A stretch of DNA of 64,000 nt from Sclerodactyla briareus (Eukaryota; Echinodermata; Holothuroidea; Dendrochirotida; Sclerodactylidae), in the NCBI GenBank assembly GCA_026419785.1, contig JAODTK010004998.1, positions 124,001 through 188,000 on the forward strand, given 5' to 3'. Positions within the stretch are counted from its first letter, which is position 1, and every line of letters starts with the position of its first letter. Below are positions 1 through 10,899 of this stretch, piece by piece. The translations under genes and the position numbers were made by a program. The notes below the pieces were generated by a model. The model ran no database searches. It saw nothing but the letters and a program-made list of their open reading frames with translations, and was not told the origin of the DNA.

Positions 1-872
1 ATCGTTGGAGTACCAAGATCACATATAGGACACATACGGGAAGAACAGGGAATAGCGGACGCCAAAGGACACGAATGAGAGAAAAAAAAAATTAGGCTGC
101 AAGAATACTGGGAGAGGCCTGGTATCAGCGAGCACAGCCAGAGGCTCATGGAGAGATCATGCTGAGGCTTCATCCTGCATGGAATCGACAACGGCTGATA
201 AAGTAATAAATGTCTCTTTCTGTAGAAGACCGGGATCAGAGTTCGCAACATTAAATACTGAATATACTTCGTGTGAGTTGTACTCTCGAAACTTACAATC
301 AAATAAACGATCACAGTTTTTACAAAGGGCATTGAGAATGAAACGAAACGAAGACTGCACTTGATTGGTCCGGAATAGGCAAGCACCATTACACTACTGA
401 ATACACTATCGAGGCTTTGTGATGTAGAATGGTATCCAACTTTATATCAAATAACATCACACAGTTTCAACAAAGGGCAGTGAGATTAGAAGGGACAAAA
501 CGGCACTTGATTCCGTGATAGCACAAACGCATATTGCAGACGGACATTTACGGTTTTTCAAGAACAGTGAAGTGGGTACGGAGTAATTTCCAATCGTGAC
601 GATGACGCGGACATGTCCATTTCAGTGGCAAGCTACCTCCCAATCTCCCATGCCCCGAGTGCTTAATGCAAAAAAATTGAGGACAAAAAAGAAAATATGA
701 CAGGAGAAAGGAAGATTGGGAGGCGGCAATATCATTGACCAACCGCTCTATATTGACCATTTGCATCTAGAAACTTTTTAAATTGCAATTTTCTGGAAAA
801 GACCCTCCACATGTCCGCGGACAGCCAGTCCGCCTACTTTTCAGCTAGACCCCTTACTTCCATTTCTTACAA
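1..872. other. Left-edge non-coding stretch with an imperfect direct duplication
   Basis: No gene is recognised. Two related segments, about 230-362 and 385-515, share a TCAAATAA core, then a cacagttt..acaaagggca block, then an aacg..cttgatt end. This looks like an old tandem duplication of roughly 155 bp. The short open frames here are not convincing. Confidence 0.4.
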
Positions 873-3800
873 CCCTGACTGAGGAGGTCTCTACTCTCCA
901 CCCACATAACTATATCGCAGGTTTCCTATTATGCTAACATACTCCAGTGTTTCCATCAGTAACCAGTGAGGAGGGTCTCCTATAAACCAAGAATATACCT
1001 CATTCATCTTGTCACCTGCTAAAGACTTTCTGTGTGTTCATTAGAACCAGTGAGGAGGGTCCTGTACCACAGACTATACCTCATATATCACCTTTTTAGG
1101 CAACAATGCTCTGTGTGTTCTATTAGTACCCAGTGAGATGGGGGTTTTCCCTCTACACCGCCATACTACACCTCATATCATCCTGTTTTGCCAACATATT
1201 CTCTGTGGTTCTTATAACCAGTGAAGAGGGTCCTCTATACCACACGAATAGACCTCATATCATCCGTTAGGCCAACAGATTCTCTGTGTGTTCTATTAGT
1301 AACCCGTGAAAGGGTCGCCTACACCGCAATACGATACCTCATATCATCCTTTATGCCAACAGATTCTCTGTGTGTTCCATTAGTAACCAGTGAAGAGGTC
1401 CTCTATACCACAAAACTATACCTCTCTCATCCTGGTCATGGCCAATCGCTCCTTTATGTTCATTAGTGAACCAGTGAGGAGGGTACTATACCACAGAACA
1501 GTACCTCAATATCATGCTGTTCATACCACAGACTCTGTGTGTCCATCAGTAACCAGTGAGGCAGGGCCTCTAAGCCCTTATAACCCCAGACCTATCCCTC
1601 ATATCATCTTGTTATGGGCAGACTCTCTGTGTGCTCATCAGTAACCAGTGAGGAGGGTCCCTACAACCAACAGAAATTACCTCATATCCTCCTGTTTATA
1701 ATTATACCACAACTCTATGTGTGTCCATCGGTAACATTAGAGGTCTCTACAAACCACCGAACTACACCTCATATCATCCTGTTACGCCAACAGACTCTCT
1801 GTGGGTTCCATCAGTAACCAGTGAGAAAGGTCTCTACACCACAAAACTATACCCTCATCTTATCCTGTTATGCAACAGATCTCTGTGTTTCCCATTAGTA
1901 TCCAGTGAAGAGGTCTCTATACGACAAGAACTCTAACCTCAATCACCTGTTATGCCAACACTGCTCTGTGTGTTCCATTAGTCCCCAGTGAAGGAGGTTC
2001 CCACACGCAATACTATACCTCTATCATCCTGTTTTAGGCCAACAATTCTCTGTGTGTTCATTGTACGAAGTGAAGAGGTCTCCATACCACAGAACATAGG
2101 GCCTCCTATCATCCTATTAATGCCCAACATATTCTCTTTGTTTTCATTGTAACCGTGGGGAGGGTCCTATACATGAACTATACCAATCATATATCCTGTT
2201 ATGCCAACAGATTCTCTGTGTGTTCATTAGTAACCAGTGAGGAGGTCTCTATACCACAGAACTATACCTCATATCATTCCTGTTAGACCAACATACTCCT
2301 GTGTTCTATTGTAACTACTGAGGAGTTCCTAACACCACAGAACTATACCTCATATCATTCTGTTATTTCCAACACTCTCTTGGTCTATTGGTACCTACTG
2401 AGGAGGTTCCCTACACCAAAGAACTATACCTCATATCATCCTGTTCATGCCAACAGACTCTCTGTGGTTTCGATTATACCTCCTGAGGAGGGTCTCTACC
2501 CCACAGAACTATACCTCATATTATATTGTTATGCCAACAGACTCTCTGTGTGTCCATCAGTTCTCAGTAGGAGGGGTCTCTATACAGTCCGTAGCATCCT
2601 GTTATGCCAACACCTCTTGTGTCTATCATTAACCACAAGGAGGGTCCTCTATCTACACCCAACAGAACTATCCTCATTCATCCTTTATGCCACGGACTCT
2701 CTTGTTGTCTATCAGTACCAGTGAGGAGGGTCTCTACCCCACAGAACTACACCTCATATCATCCTGTTATGGCAACAGACTCTCTGTGTGTTCATTAGTA
2801 ACTGCTGAGGAGGGTCTCTATACCACAGAACTAGACCTCATATCATTCTTGTTATTCCAACCGCCTCTCTGTGTGTCTATTGGATAACTACTGAGGAGGT
2901 CCCTACACCACAGAACGCTAACCCTCAGTACATCCTGTTAATGCAACATACTCTCTGTGTGGTTCATTAGTAACTACTGAGGAGGTCTTACACACAGACT
3001 AATAACCTCAGATCATTCTGTTATCCAACAGACTCTCTGTGTTCTATTGGTAACTACTGAGGAGGGTCCCTACACCACAGACTAATACACCTCTATCATT
3101 ATGTTATGCCACCAGACCTCTGTGTGTCTATTGGTAAAAACTGAGGAGGGTCTCTACCCCACAGAACTATACCTCATATCATCCTGTTATGCCACAGACT
3201 CTCTGTGTGTCTATTGTAACTACTGAAGAGGGTCCTCTACAACCACGAACTATACCTCATATCATTCTGTTACTTCCACAGACTCCTCTGTGTGTCTATT
3301 GGTAACTACTGAGGAGGATCCCTACACCAAAAAACTATACCTCATATCATCCTGTTATGCCAACAGACTCTCTGTTGTCTCTTGTTAACACTGAGCAGGG
3401 TCCCCTACCCCACAGAACTACACCTCATATCATCCTGTTTTGCCAACAGACTCCTCTGTATGTTCATTAGTAACTACTGAGGAGGGTCTCTAACCAACAC
3501 ACAGAACTATACCTCACTCATTCTGTTATTCCAACAACTCTCTGTGTGTCATTGGTAACTACTGAGGCAGGGTCCCGACCCCCCAGAACGAGACCTCATA
3601 ATTCACCTTTATTCCCACATACTCCCTCCTTTGGGGGGGGGGTTTTGGGTGGGGGGCTCATTGTAACTACTGAGGAGGGTCCCCTACACACAGAACTTAT
3701 AACCTCATCTCTCCTGTTATGGGCCAACAGCGACTCTCTGTGTTTCATTAGTACTACTGAGGAGGGTCCTCTACCCACAGAACTATACTCATATCATTCG

Positions 3801-4370
3801 TTATTCCAACAGACTCTCTGTGTTTCTAATTGGTAACCTACTGCGGGAGTCCTAACCCAGACACTATACCCATATCATCCAGTTATGCCAACAGACTCTC
3901 CGTGTTGTTCATTAGTAACTACTGAGGAGGGTTTCTGAACCACAGAATCTCCTCATATCATCCAGTTATGCCAACAGACTCTCGGTGTGTCTATTGGTAC
4001 TACTGAGGAGGGTCTCTACACCACATACTATACCTCATATCATCCAGTTATGCCAACAGACTCTCTGTGTGTCAATGGTAACTACTGAGGAGGTCCCCTC
4101 CACCGAACTATACCTCTATTTATATTGTTATGCCAACAGACTCTCTGTGTGTTTATTAGTAACCAGTGACGAGGGTCTCCACATAACAGAACTATACCAC
4201 CCATACCGCCATCAACCTGTTATGCCATCAGACTCTCTGTGTATCTTCGGTAACCACTGAGAGGTCTCTAATCTCTCCACAACATAACCTATTTCCATTG
4301 CTGTCTTCCTTTATGCTAACAGACTGTGTGTTTCCATCAGTAACCGTGATAGGGCCTCTATACCCAGAAG
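873..4370 (+). repeat. 84-bp satellite array (family TR1), main array
   Basis: About 42 head-to-tail copies of a unit that counts to 84 bp. Key words are CATATCATCCTGTTATGCC, AACAGACTCTCTGTGTGT, AGTAACTACTGAGGAGGG and CACAGAACTATACCT. Copies differ mainly by one-base gains and losses. Left copies carry AACCAGTGAGG and central copies AACTACTGAGG, so subfamilies are spatially ordered. The unit is a multiple of three and stays open in two plus-strand frames, giving 28-residue repeats such as NRLSVC..VTTEEGLYT. These look like by-products of the period rather than a gene: there is no consistent start and the frame is lost often. Confidence 0.92.
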
Positions 4371-4377
4371 AATAGAA

Positions 4378-4560
4378 TTGTTGATTGGGGTGTTTGGCAA
4401 AGTTGAACTGCTAAGAAAATCATTTTTGGGACATTTTATTGAACAGTTCCTGGACATGTTTTGTCGAAATAATTTGCACAGGTGGATTACCAGCCCGGAC
4501 GATATATTTTGTGAACAAGTTATTTTGGAGAATGATGACAGTTTGAGCTGGATTGACTGA
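4378..4560 (+). CDS. Small unrecognised open frame after the satellite
   Basis: A 60-codon frame beginning MLIGVFGKVELL and ending ENDDSLSWID starts eight bases after the satellite array and stops at TGA. Its composition, with several F, W and acidic residues, is more protein-like than the satellite frames. No family is recognised and no splice sites or partner exons are obvious. It could be the end of an exon or a chance frame; confidence is low. Confidence 0.2.
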   Translation: MLIGVFGKVELLRKSFLGHFIEQFLDMFCRNNLHRWITSPDDIFCEQVILENDDSLSWID

Positions 4561-4759
4561 AACTGTTAATCCTAGCCTATCAGGCCTAAGCTTAACTGCA
4601 TGGAAGTGGTAGCCTAACTATTAAAAGCCTATGTATGTTGGGCTAGCTTACCTTGACTTAATGACAGGTAGTTCTACAATGTGTTTGTCATTGATTTCTT
4701 TCTCTTGTTATTTCGAACTGTTCTTCAGTGAGGAAGTGTGACTGTTTTTAGTGAGATCT
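4561..4759. other. Unique non-coding sequence
   Basis: Nothing recognisable beyond short cctagcc-like words, which recur just right of the G tract. Confidence 0.3.
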
Positions 4760-5261
<502 letters not shown>

Positions 5262-5470
5262 CAACAGGAGATATTAACCAGAAAGCCAAAAGGCTTATTG
5301 CTTCCTTGACTGTTTTCTGACAACCTATAGCCAGACACACAGACGAATGGGAGATTGTACAGCTCATTATGGGCAACATAACGTCTGACAAATTTCCTAC
5401 TTTCCCAACCAAATAATAGGTTCCTGTACCTTGGTATAAAGCTAACACTAAATTTCAAATTTTCAGATTT
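5262..5470 (+). repeat. Leader of the TGACCT satellite family, copy 1
   Basis: Contains ccagaaagccaaaaggctt, a TCTGACAACCTATAGCC-like block, and a gattgta..ctcattatgggcaacata block. The same leader occurs near 18340, 18960, 20430, 24405, 40808 and 54795, each time at the left end of a satellite array or sub-array. Confidence 0.7.
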
Positions 5471-6267
5471 TGAACTCCGCTAACCTCAGAATGACCCTGA
5501 CCTGACCACAGGGGTTCTGTATGCATCTTGGGGAACCCACAAACCGAGTATGAAGCTTCAATTCCAGTCATAGTGGTCCAGTTTTGATCATGTTTTGACA
5601 CGCCAAAATTGGCCAAATATTGACTTTACGGAAAAAAAAATGTTCTTGGGCAAAATTCACCCCGTTAGGATTCCTGTAGTCCCCATAAGAAGCTACACAC
5701 CTTATTCCAACCTGATCAGACCAACCTTTCTGGACATATCGTGTTAACGGTTTCCGTTTTTCAGTACTAATCATGGAAACACACATACCAAGTCTGAGCT
5801 TACTATCCAGGTGGGCTCGAGTTATCATGTTACAAGCCAAATTGGCTAAATATCGAATTTTCAAAGAAAATTCCATTTTCGATGAAACTCCCCCCGACCT
5901 GAACCAAAAACAATAGGGTTCCTGTACTCCCATAGAAAGCTATACACCTAATTTCAACTTGATCAGACCACCATTCTGGACTTGTCGTGTTTACACGGCT
6001 TTCAGACTGTTGACCCTGAATGACCCTCATAACTCTGACTGACCCAAAACAATAGGGTTCATGTTCTCATCTGGGGCATACCACATACCCAGTATGACTT
6101 CATCCATCCAAGTGGGGTCGAGTTATCATGTTACAAGCCAAAATTGGCCAAATATTGAATTTTCACATATTTTCTATTTTCGACAAAAATTCATCCCCCG
6201 ACCTGAACCAAAAACAATAGGTCCCTGTACTCCCCATAAGAAAGCTATAAACCTATTTCAACTTGAT
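5471..6267 (+). repeat. TGACCT satellite (TR2), short array
   Basis: About 2.5 copies of the roughly 320-bp dimeric unit. Recognisable words are acaatagggttc..tgtactc (twice per unit), caagccaaaattggcc and TTTTTGACCAAAATTCACCCC-like stretches. The array breaks off mid-unit at 6267, where the 84-bp satellite begins. Confidence 0.85.
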
Positions 6268-6935
6268 CATCAGTAACCAGTGAGGAGGGCCTCTATAACC
6301 ACAGAACTATACCTCATATCATCTTTTTATGCCAATAGACTCTCTGTTTCCATCAGTAACCAGTGAGGAGGGCCTCTATACCACAGAACTATACCTCATA
6401 TCATCCAGTTATGCCAACAGACTCTCCGTCTCTCTATCAGACACCACAGAGGAGGGTCTCCATACCACAGAACTATACCTCATATCATCCTGTTATGTCA
6501 ACAGACTCTCCGTCTCTCTATCGGACACCACAGAGGAGGGTCTCCATACCACAGAACTATACCTCTATCATCTTGTTATGCCAATCCACTCTCTGTGTGT
6601 CCGTCAGTAGCCAGTGAGCAGGGTCTTTACAGCACGAACTATCCATCATATTCATCCTGGTATATTGCCAACGACCTCCGTCTCTCTATCAGACACCACA
6701 AGGAGGGTCTCCATACCCCCAACTACACCTCATATCATCCTGTTATTTCACCACACTCTCCCGTTTCTCTATCAGACACGACAGAGGAGGCGTCTCCGTA
6801 CCACAGAAATTGACCTCATCTCATCCATGTTATGCCGCATAGACCCTTGTCTCTCTATGAGGCACGCACTGAGGAGGGTCTCTAAACCAAAGAACTATAC
6901 CTCATATCTCCTGTTTATGCCAAGCCATCAAAGCA
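6268..6935 (+). repeat. 84-bp satellite (TR1), second array
   Basis: About eight copies of the same 84-bp unit, with a local variant reading TCTCTATCAGACACCACAG where the main array has attagtaactactg. It starts inside a TR2 unit (after tttcaacttgatca), and TR2-like sequence resumes after it near 6945, so this array appears to be embedded in the TR2 array. Confidence 0.88.
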
Positions 6936-7640
6936 CAGACCAGAGTTCAACCTGATGGAATCGAGCCTATCAAAACTTTTGCTTATGAAGTTTTTTCTAG
7001 TGACTTCAAAAGAATTCTGGAAACCCATAGGAACCATGCACGGCATCCATGCTTTACATATACATACTAAGTATGTCCAGATCTAGTTACATATTGGGTT
7101 TACAGCCAAACGTCCCACCAAATTTTACATTTTCCTACAAAAAATGATGTCTGGTCTCACCGAGACCAATATGGCTCTGTCATCTTCCTCTGTGCCTGTG
7201 AAACTGGCAGCAGAGCTATGCTCCAATGGAGAATTCTGGCCATGGCCATGAGATGCTACAGAAAGATCTCAAGCATCCTGTCTACAGAACTGTGACAAAT
7301 GAAGTTCCGCAGGCAGACCAGCGGCAACTAAATCCAACAATGGCATGGCTTAAAATTGCTAGAAAGTAGAGGTGGGGTTTTGGTCACGTTTCATGTTCAA
7401 CTTGCAAAGATATTCCTCTAAGAACAGTATACTTATCCCTTAAATGTGGAAGTGCAGAAAAAGATATGTGAAGACAATCAAGGATGGAACCAGTCTTGAA
7501 CCCTTATGAATCCCAGTGGGTGTTGTGAAACAGTTTCAGGTGGGATGATTGGTTGCAAGGTCTGTGCAGGGCTCGAACGACCACGGTCATAGTCACAGGA
7601 CGGTATGACTTTTCCTGAAAGAACTTCATATACCATAACC
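6936..7640. other. Degenerate TR2 remnants and unique sequence
   Basis: About 6940-6965 and 7035-7150 retain eroded TR2 words, including tacatactaagtatg and cattttcctacaaaaaatga. The rest, about 7150-7640, matches nothing else in the window and shows no convincing gene. Confidence 0.4.
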
Positions 7641-8545
7641 TTCAATTCGGTGGACCAAATATATGGACTTATATGGTTTTACAAGGTTTTCGACTTTGAC
7701 TCCTAGGACCTCTTTACCTCAGAAACAATGTGGTTTCATGTAACTCATCGTTGGGAAGCCCACAAACGGAGTATGAGTTCACCCAACCATGCCTGTCAGA
7801 ATCATGCTACACCCACACACAACGCAACACACATATGCACACCCAGTCAACATGACTATATCCCTCAACAGATTCAAGGATCAAGATGTTACATTAGGGC
7901 TATGGTTAATATTGAACGTCTGTAAGCAAGCCTTACCCATCCGAGTATCATCATCCCTGGTAGGCCATTCGCAGAGCAGTCATACCTGTCCTCAAGTTCA
8001 ACCAACCTTGACTGTAACCAAGGTACCATCTGTACAGGGAGAAAAAGTACAAAGGAATTTATAATGTATCTTCTGCCAAAAGGCAAAAATTGTCATTTAC
8101 CTGCCTATTTTAAATGACGTTTATGCTCATATTTTGACTCATGATTTGTCATCAAGTGACATTCAGCATCCGACCTAGATATACTGTCTAATTTTCAATG
8201 GTTAAGAAAAAATGTTTTCTTAAAATTCCCAACCTCATCACCTACGACCTATAAAGACACAAAAACAACATTTCATTTGATTTTGACAACTCAAAAACAC
8301 TCATGTGACCACAAGCCTAAATACGGCCGGATTGCTGATAGGAAGATAGCGGGCCTCGACAGGTGGTTAGAGTTGGAGTGGCATGGCATGCAGTTGGGTG
8401 ATGTGTCGTGTTTTCTTTCCTGGGGAAAACATATTTTTTCGCTAAGGATGGTCCTTCACCTTAATGGTACAGGGGCATCAGTTGTTAATGTGTGGTTAAT
8501 TTTCTGTGTGGAGGGGTTGTTGAACAGATTGGGGACAAGGGTTTT
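7641..8545. repeat. Segmental duplication carrying exon type C, copy 1
   Basis: This block is repeated at about 9266-10325 with the same order: eroded TR2 end, a CATGACTATAT..TCAAGGATC tail, exon C, a 160-bp AT-rich segment ending cattTGATTTTGACAACTC, then tacggccgg..gatgtgtcgtg and ggttgttgaaca. The AT-rich segment is single here and doubled in copy 2. Confidence 0.8.
7937..8029 (-). CDS. Duplicated short exon, type C (zinc-finger-locus linker), copy C1
   Basis: On the minus strand a ccctgtacag acceptor is followed by AT GGT ACC TTG GTT ACA GTC AAG, and a GTAAGG donor ends the exon 93 nt later. Two leading bases and one trailing base give phase-1 junctions on both sides, so the exon is symmetric. 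The start reads DGTLVTVKV. Further on, an ELEDRYDC..ANG run and a DDDTRM run are legible, but not in one frame. Its match to 9583-9673 and 46286-46374 includes the splice sites. By analogy with type B it would encode an acidic linker ahead of a zinc-finger array. It may belong to a paralogous gene extending beyond the left edge. Frame noise could be assembly error or decay. Confidence 0.55.
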
Positions 8546-9265
8546 CACCAACCGAAGAGGCTCGGATCAGTGACGAAGTGATGGCCCGGAAGCGGGAAGG
8601 AAGGGCGGGAACGCCCATGTGGGGTAGTATTCATAAATTCAACATATTCCACATCCTTGTTTCTGTTTTTGGATCTATCTCATTTATTCAACGTACCCCA
8701 CATGGACTATGCACCAGCCTAGCACAAGGAACCCGGAGGCGGGTGAGTGCCATCACGTCTGGTTAAATCTGAGGGGTGGCCGACCGTAATGGAGGAGTCC
8801 CCAGCAACCTGCCTGAGGCAGCCCCGACCAAGGAACACACCGTGTGATCTGACTGCCCCAGAGTCAGCTAGGTCGTATCGGGGGCAAGAAAAAACGGCGA
8901 GAGCTCTACGACGAGGGAGGCGCTCCTTGCGGAGAGAATTGTCCCGGGACCTGGATCACTGTGCCGAGTATGCGACCGCGGGACCTGAGTCGTAAGGCCG
9001 CGGTGGCCGGAACTGCATAACGGAGGCCGGAGCCACGGAGGCCGGAGCCGCAAACCGCAAAGGCCGGATCCGTTGAAACCGGAAACGCAAAGGCCGGAGT
9101 CGCGGAACCACAGTCTGGTAACCGGCGCAGCCACGAACTGCGGAGGGCCACGCCGAGCTGCGCCCTGAGGCCACGAAAGCCTGGGCCACACAATTCCGGA
9201 GGCCGGAACCGCCGGAGGCTCTCGTGAGCCTGAGGCAGGGGCTCGATGTCGACGCATATACAGTA
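8546..9265. other. GC-rich, CpG-rich insert between the two copies of a duplication
   Basis: This stretch separates the two type-C duplicates and has a very different composition from everything around it. From about 8985 to 9230 it carries a minisatellite of short GGAGGCCGGAGCC-type units separated by cgcaaa-like spacers. Upstream of that, a plus-strand frame (8789-8995) reads MEESPATCL..APESARS, followed by an arginine-rich stretch and ending in ATAGPES. The minus strand is also open for 146 codons (8868-9308). Open frames on both strands are expected from the GC bias, so I do not call a protein. It could be an inserted element or a CpG-island promoter; I cannot tell which. Confidence 0.5.
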
Positions 9266-10325
9266 AACCTCCAACTTGGTTGGACCAATCTAAGGCTTTC
9301 ATGTTCACGAGGTTTTCAGACTTGACCCTTGTGACCTCTCACCGGGCCTCACGCCCCAAAACAATGTGGGTTCATGTATTCATCGTTGGTAACCACTACG
9401 GAGTATAGGTTTCACCCCACCCAGGGCCAGTCAAGTCAGCATGCTTACGAATTCACAGACACAACACACACCCCCCATAACGCACACACATCAACATACT
9501 ATCCCCTCACGCTGGCGTCAAGGAATCAAGATGTCCAAATTATGATATGGTCAATATTGAACAGTCTGGAAGCAGGACTTACCCATCCGAGTATCATCAT
9601 CCATGGTAGGACATTCAGCAAGGCAAGTACTACCTGTCCCTCAAAGTTCAACCTTTGACTTTACCCACACCATCTTACATGGAAAAATAACACAAAGGAT
9701 TTATTTATCTGCCAAAAGGCGAAAAATTGTCACTTACTGCCTATTTAAATAAAATATAACTCATTCAAGCGACCTCGACACATACTGTCCTACTTTTCAA
9801 CAGTGAATACAAAATGATTTTCCAAAATTTCGCAACCTCATCACCTACGCTAGAAAGGCACAAAACAACATTTCATTTGATTTCGACAACTCCACACTAC
9901 GCACTACGCCTATTTAATTACAAATAAAATATTACTCATTCAGACAGCCGACCTCAGATACACACTGTCCAATTCAACAGTGATACAAATTATTTTTCTA
10001 ATTTTGCACCTCTCACCTCCGCCCTAGAAAGACCACCAGAACCACATTTCATTTGATTTTGACAACTCACACCTCAATGTGACCACAAGCCTCAATACGG
10101 CCGGGTTGCTGGTAGGAAGAATAGCGGGCCTCGCCAGGTGGGTTGGAGTGGCAGGTGCATCAGTTGGTGGATGTGTCGTGTTTCTGGGGAAGGAGGTATT
10201 TTTCGCTAAGGATGATCTTCACATTATGGTACAGGGGGCCATCAGTGTTCGGGCAGTTACTATTAAATGTGTGGTTTAATTTCTGTGGGGAGGGTTGTTG
10301 AACAAGATTTGGGGGCGAGGGTTTA
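9266..10325. repeat. Segmental duplication carrying exon type C, copy 2
   Basis: Second copy of the block at 7641-8545, same orientation. The AT-rich segment is tandemly doubled inside it (about 9735-9895 and 9908-10070), each ending in cattTGATTT.GACAACTC. The order of parts is otherwise the same. Confidence 0.8.
9583..9673 (-). CDS. Duplicated short exon, type C, copy C2
   Basis: Minus-strand exon homologous to 7937-8029 and 46286-46374. The acceptor here reads ccatgtaag rather than the ctgtacag of the other copies, and the donor is ggatgg|gtaagt. The start GATGGTGTGGGTAAAGTC corresponds to DG.LVTVK and the end GATGATGATACTCGGATGG to DDDTRM. The exon is 91 nt instead of 93, so it is out of frame as written. 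The non-standard acceptor neighbourhood and frame loss mean this copy may be a relic. Confidence 0.45.
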
Positions 10326-10899
10326 AGGTTCCACTACTGAGTTGTGAAAAGCCAGTCCACACAGTGGTACTAGATCGGGCCCCCAAAAGGCTTTAGATAC
10401 TATTAGCGAGACATTTAAGCGAGCTGTCTTTTTTCTGCACTAAGTTAAAGTATTCATGATCAATTTATGAGTTCTGAATTTTGGGCCAGGAACGCAAGCC
10501 TGACGCAGTTGAATTGGGGCTCACATGAAAGTTCCTCAGTCAAAGTTTACATTCCAAGGTATGGTTGCTTACTAGTATCGGACAGATCCTCTTCGTGGCA
10601 TTGGGGGTGGAAGTTTCGTGTTAATGTGAGGTCTTACTTGAATGCAATTAGAAGACAGATATTGTATTATTTGCGCCAAGTCTGTTTGAATGTGAATTCC
10701 TCAAACGGGTATTCCTAGATCCTTTATAGTCTAATGTTGTTATCGTTCTCCCAACAGCTCGGAAAGCAATAACTCTTCTTTCTCGACATGCTATTCAAAG
10801 CTTCCAGTAAGCGTACAATTATAAAGGGTTATTCCATTAACAGATATTTTGGTCTGATGGTAGTAGTGTAGCCAGAAACTGACCTGTCACCCAACATTG
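10326..10899. other. Unique sequence, no gene seen
   Basis: An 83-codon plus-strand frame at 10467-10718 has no recognisable feature. No repeats shared with the rest of the window were noticed. Confidence 0.3.

Noticed and set aside
873-4260. Many overlapping plus-strand frames with repeated LYTTELYLISSCYANRLS-like residues, looking like a repeat protein.
   Set aside because: They follow the 84-bp satellite in two frames at once, lose frame every few units and lack a shared start. Kept only as a finding to test.
8868-9308. 146-codon minus-strand frame in the GC-rich block.
   Set aside because: All three minus frames and a plus frame are open there because stops are rare in GC-rich sequence; residues are low complexity and no domain is visible.
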